A stretch of 12,590 bases of DNA, from contig JAIYAG010000318.1 in NCBI GenBank assembly GCA_027489195.1, positions 1 through 12,590 of the forward strand. The letters are read 5' to 3'. The notes beneath the pieces were generated by a model. It made no database searches, had not been told where the DNA came from, and worked only from the letters and a program-made list of their open reading frames with translations. The DNA comes from Burkholderiales bacterium. GTDB lineage: Bacteria; Pseudomonadota; Gammaproteobacteria; Burkholderiales; Burkholderiaceae_E. Positions 11,397-12,590 of the stretch are shown here, in pieces (the stretch's first letter is position 1; each line of letters begins with the position of its first letter). Made by a program: the position numbers and the translations under genes.

Positions 11397-12590
11397 CCGC
11401 CTTTCTCGTCGCGAACATCGCACCGGTGATGTTCGCCTCCCTGCTGCTGTTCCTGCTGACCGGGTTCCCGGTCGCGTTCGGCCTCGCGGCCACCGGCATC
11501 GTGTTCGGCTTCGTCGCGGTGGAGATGGGCCTCGCGCCCGCGCAGTTCTTCAACGCGCTGCCGCTGCGCCTGTACGGGATCATGTCGAACGACACCCTGC
11601 TGGCGATCCCGTTCTTCACCTTCATGGGCCTGATCCTCGAGCGAAGCCGGATGGCCGAGGACCTGCTCGAGACCATCGGGCAGGTGTTCGGCCCGATGCG
11701 CGGCGGCCTCGCGATCGCGGTGATCGTCGTCGGCGCGATGCTCGCGGCCACTACCGGCGTGGTCGCCGCGTCGGTGATCGCGATGGGCCTGATCTCGCTG
11801 CCGATCATGCTGCGCTACGGCTACAACCGGCCGCTCGCCGCTGGCGTGATCACCGCGTCGGGCACGCTCGCGCAGATCATCCCGCCGTCGCTGGTGCTGA
11901 TCGTGATCGCGGACCAGCTCGGCCGCTCGGTCGGCGACATGTACCGCGCCGCGTTCCTCCCGGCCTTCGGCCTGGTCGCGATCTACGCGGTCGCCGTGAT
12001 GGTCGTCGCGGTGGTCCGCCCGCACTGGGTGCCGGCGCTGCCGATCGGGGCACGCCTGTTCAAGGAGCCGAGCGGCTCGTCCGGCTACGGCTCGCTGTCG
12101 GTGCTGACCGGCCTGTCGATGCTCGCGGGCGGCCTCGTCTTCGCGAACTACGCCGAGATCCTGAAGGCGCTCGGCAACGCATCCGACTACGCGCCGCCGA
12201 CCGACGAGACGGTGGTGATGTCGCTGATGGCCGCGATCGCCTTCGCGCTCGTGATCGCCGTCGTCGACAAGGGCCTGGGCATCAACCGCCTCTCCCAGCT
12301 CGCGCGCCGCGTGACCTTCGTCCTGATCCCGCCGCTGCTGCTGGTGTTCCTGGTGCTCGGCACGATCTTCCTCGGCATCGCGACGCCGACCGAGGGCGGT
12401 GCGATGGGCGCGGCCGGTGCGATGCTGATGGCCATCTCGCGCAAGCGGCTCACGGTGTCGCTGCTGAAGCAGGCGCTGGACTCGTCGGCGAAGCTGTCGA
12501 TCTTCGTCGTGTTCGTGCTGGTCGGCTCGACGATCTTCTCGCTGACGTTCCAGGCGATCGACGGCCCGCACTGGGTCGAGAAGCTGTTCA
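11393..12590 (+). CDS. dctM: TRAP transporter large permease subunit (3' end missing)
   Basis: The frame opens at ATG 11393, overlapping the dctQ stop, and is still open at the window edge after 399 complete codons. DctM is the multi-spanning Na+/substrate symport subunit. Family signatures include LLFLLTGFPVAFGLAATGIV near the start and NDTLLAIPFFTFMGLILERS (about 65-84). GAMLAATTGVVAASVIAMGL and ITASGTLAQIIPPSLVLIVI follow, with LGIATPTEGGAMGAAGAM near the visible end. An extra segment of roughly 80-90 residues after VRPHWVPALP holds further membrane spans (SVLTGLSMLAGGLVF and VVMSLMAAIAFALVIAVV). This marks the longer DctM type that usually accompanies TakP-like receptors. No stop or frameshift is visible; the protein is cut only by the window edge. 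Confidence 0.92.
   Translation, partial: MTAFLVANIAPVMFASLLLFLLTGFPVAFGLAATGIVFGFVAVEMGLAPAQFFNALPLRLYGIMSNDTLLAIPFFTFMGLILERSRMAEDLLETIGQVFGPMRGGLAIAVIVVGAMLAATTGVVAASVIAMGLISLPIMLRYGYNRPLAAGVITASGTLAQIIPPSLVLIVIADQLGRSVGDMYRAAFLPAFGLVAIYAVAVMVVAVVRPHWVPALPIGARLFKEPSGSSGYGSLSVLTGLSMLAGGLVFANYAEILKALGNASDYAPPTDETVVMSLMAAIAFALVIAVVDKGLGINRLSQLARRVTFVLIPPLLLVFLVLGTIFLGIATPTEGGAMGAAGAMLMAISRKRLTVSLLKQALDSSAKLSIFVVFVLVGSTIFSLTFQAIDGPHWVEKLF

Noticed and set aside
1..12590. CRISPR arrays, tRNA or rRNA genes, insertion sequences, integrases or defence genes
   Set aside because: I looked for regularly spaced repeats, cloverleaf-like segments, transposase or recombinase motifs and terminal inverted repeats on both strands and saw none. 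The repeats present are short tandem or hairpin elements.

Overview
The window is very GC-rich (roughly 70 percent or more) with strongly G/C-ended codons. It carries a tripartite TRAP uptake system, an AcoA/AcoB-type E1 pair, LrgAB and an NhaR-like regulator. This suits a betaproteobacterium, most likely Burkholderiales, although nothing here fixes the genus. It reads as ordinary chromosome: no insertion sequence, phage gene, tRNA, rRNA or CRISPR array is visible, and composition is even except for a short AT-richer patch at about 9420-9490.

Layout. (1) 1-1222: the 3' part of a MarR-type regulator gene faces a two-domain cupin gene, with a small hairpin between them. (2) 1309-2670: a DUF2189 membrane protein gene, apparently preceded by a 12-codon upstream ORF whose stop overlaps its start, converges on a small stand-alone degenerate GGDEF gene. 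(3) 2671-4969: a 275-base spacer, then a minus-strand pair for the E1 beta and alpha subunits of a thiamine-diphosphate 2-oxoacid dehydrogenase, joined by a GTGA overlap. (4) 5074-7191: a plus-strand cell-envelope operon of LD-carboxypeptidase (ldcA), LrgA-like and LrgB-like proteins. (5) 7343-8545: an AI-2E/PerM-family membrane protein gene whose 3' end overlaps by 56 bases the convergent NhaR-like LysR regulator gene (8490-9410). (6) 9411-12590: a divergent control region and a TRAP transporter operon (dctP, dctQ, dctM; dctM runs off the window). Its binding protein belongs to the TakP-like 2-oxoacid-binding group and has a Tat signal.

How the genes may work together. The NhaR-like regulator sits back to back with the TRAP operon, with a LysR-type dyad between them, so it probably controls uptake by this Na+-coupled carrier. 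A perfect 32-base palindrome between dctP and dctQ probably sets the excess of binding protein over membrane subunits. ldcA and lrgAB join peptidoglycan peptide trimming to holin-like membrane proteins. The E1 pair has no E2 or E3 gene in the window.

The least expected signals are small. Four transcription units share a -10-like hexamer ending exactly six bases before an ATG, with an all-G/C spacer, which suggests leaderless transcripts. The stand-alone GGDEF protein has lost its GG signature residues but keeps an inhibitory-site RxxD at the canonical spacing, so it could be a c-di-GMP receptor. No clearly new multi-gene system is visible.
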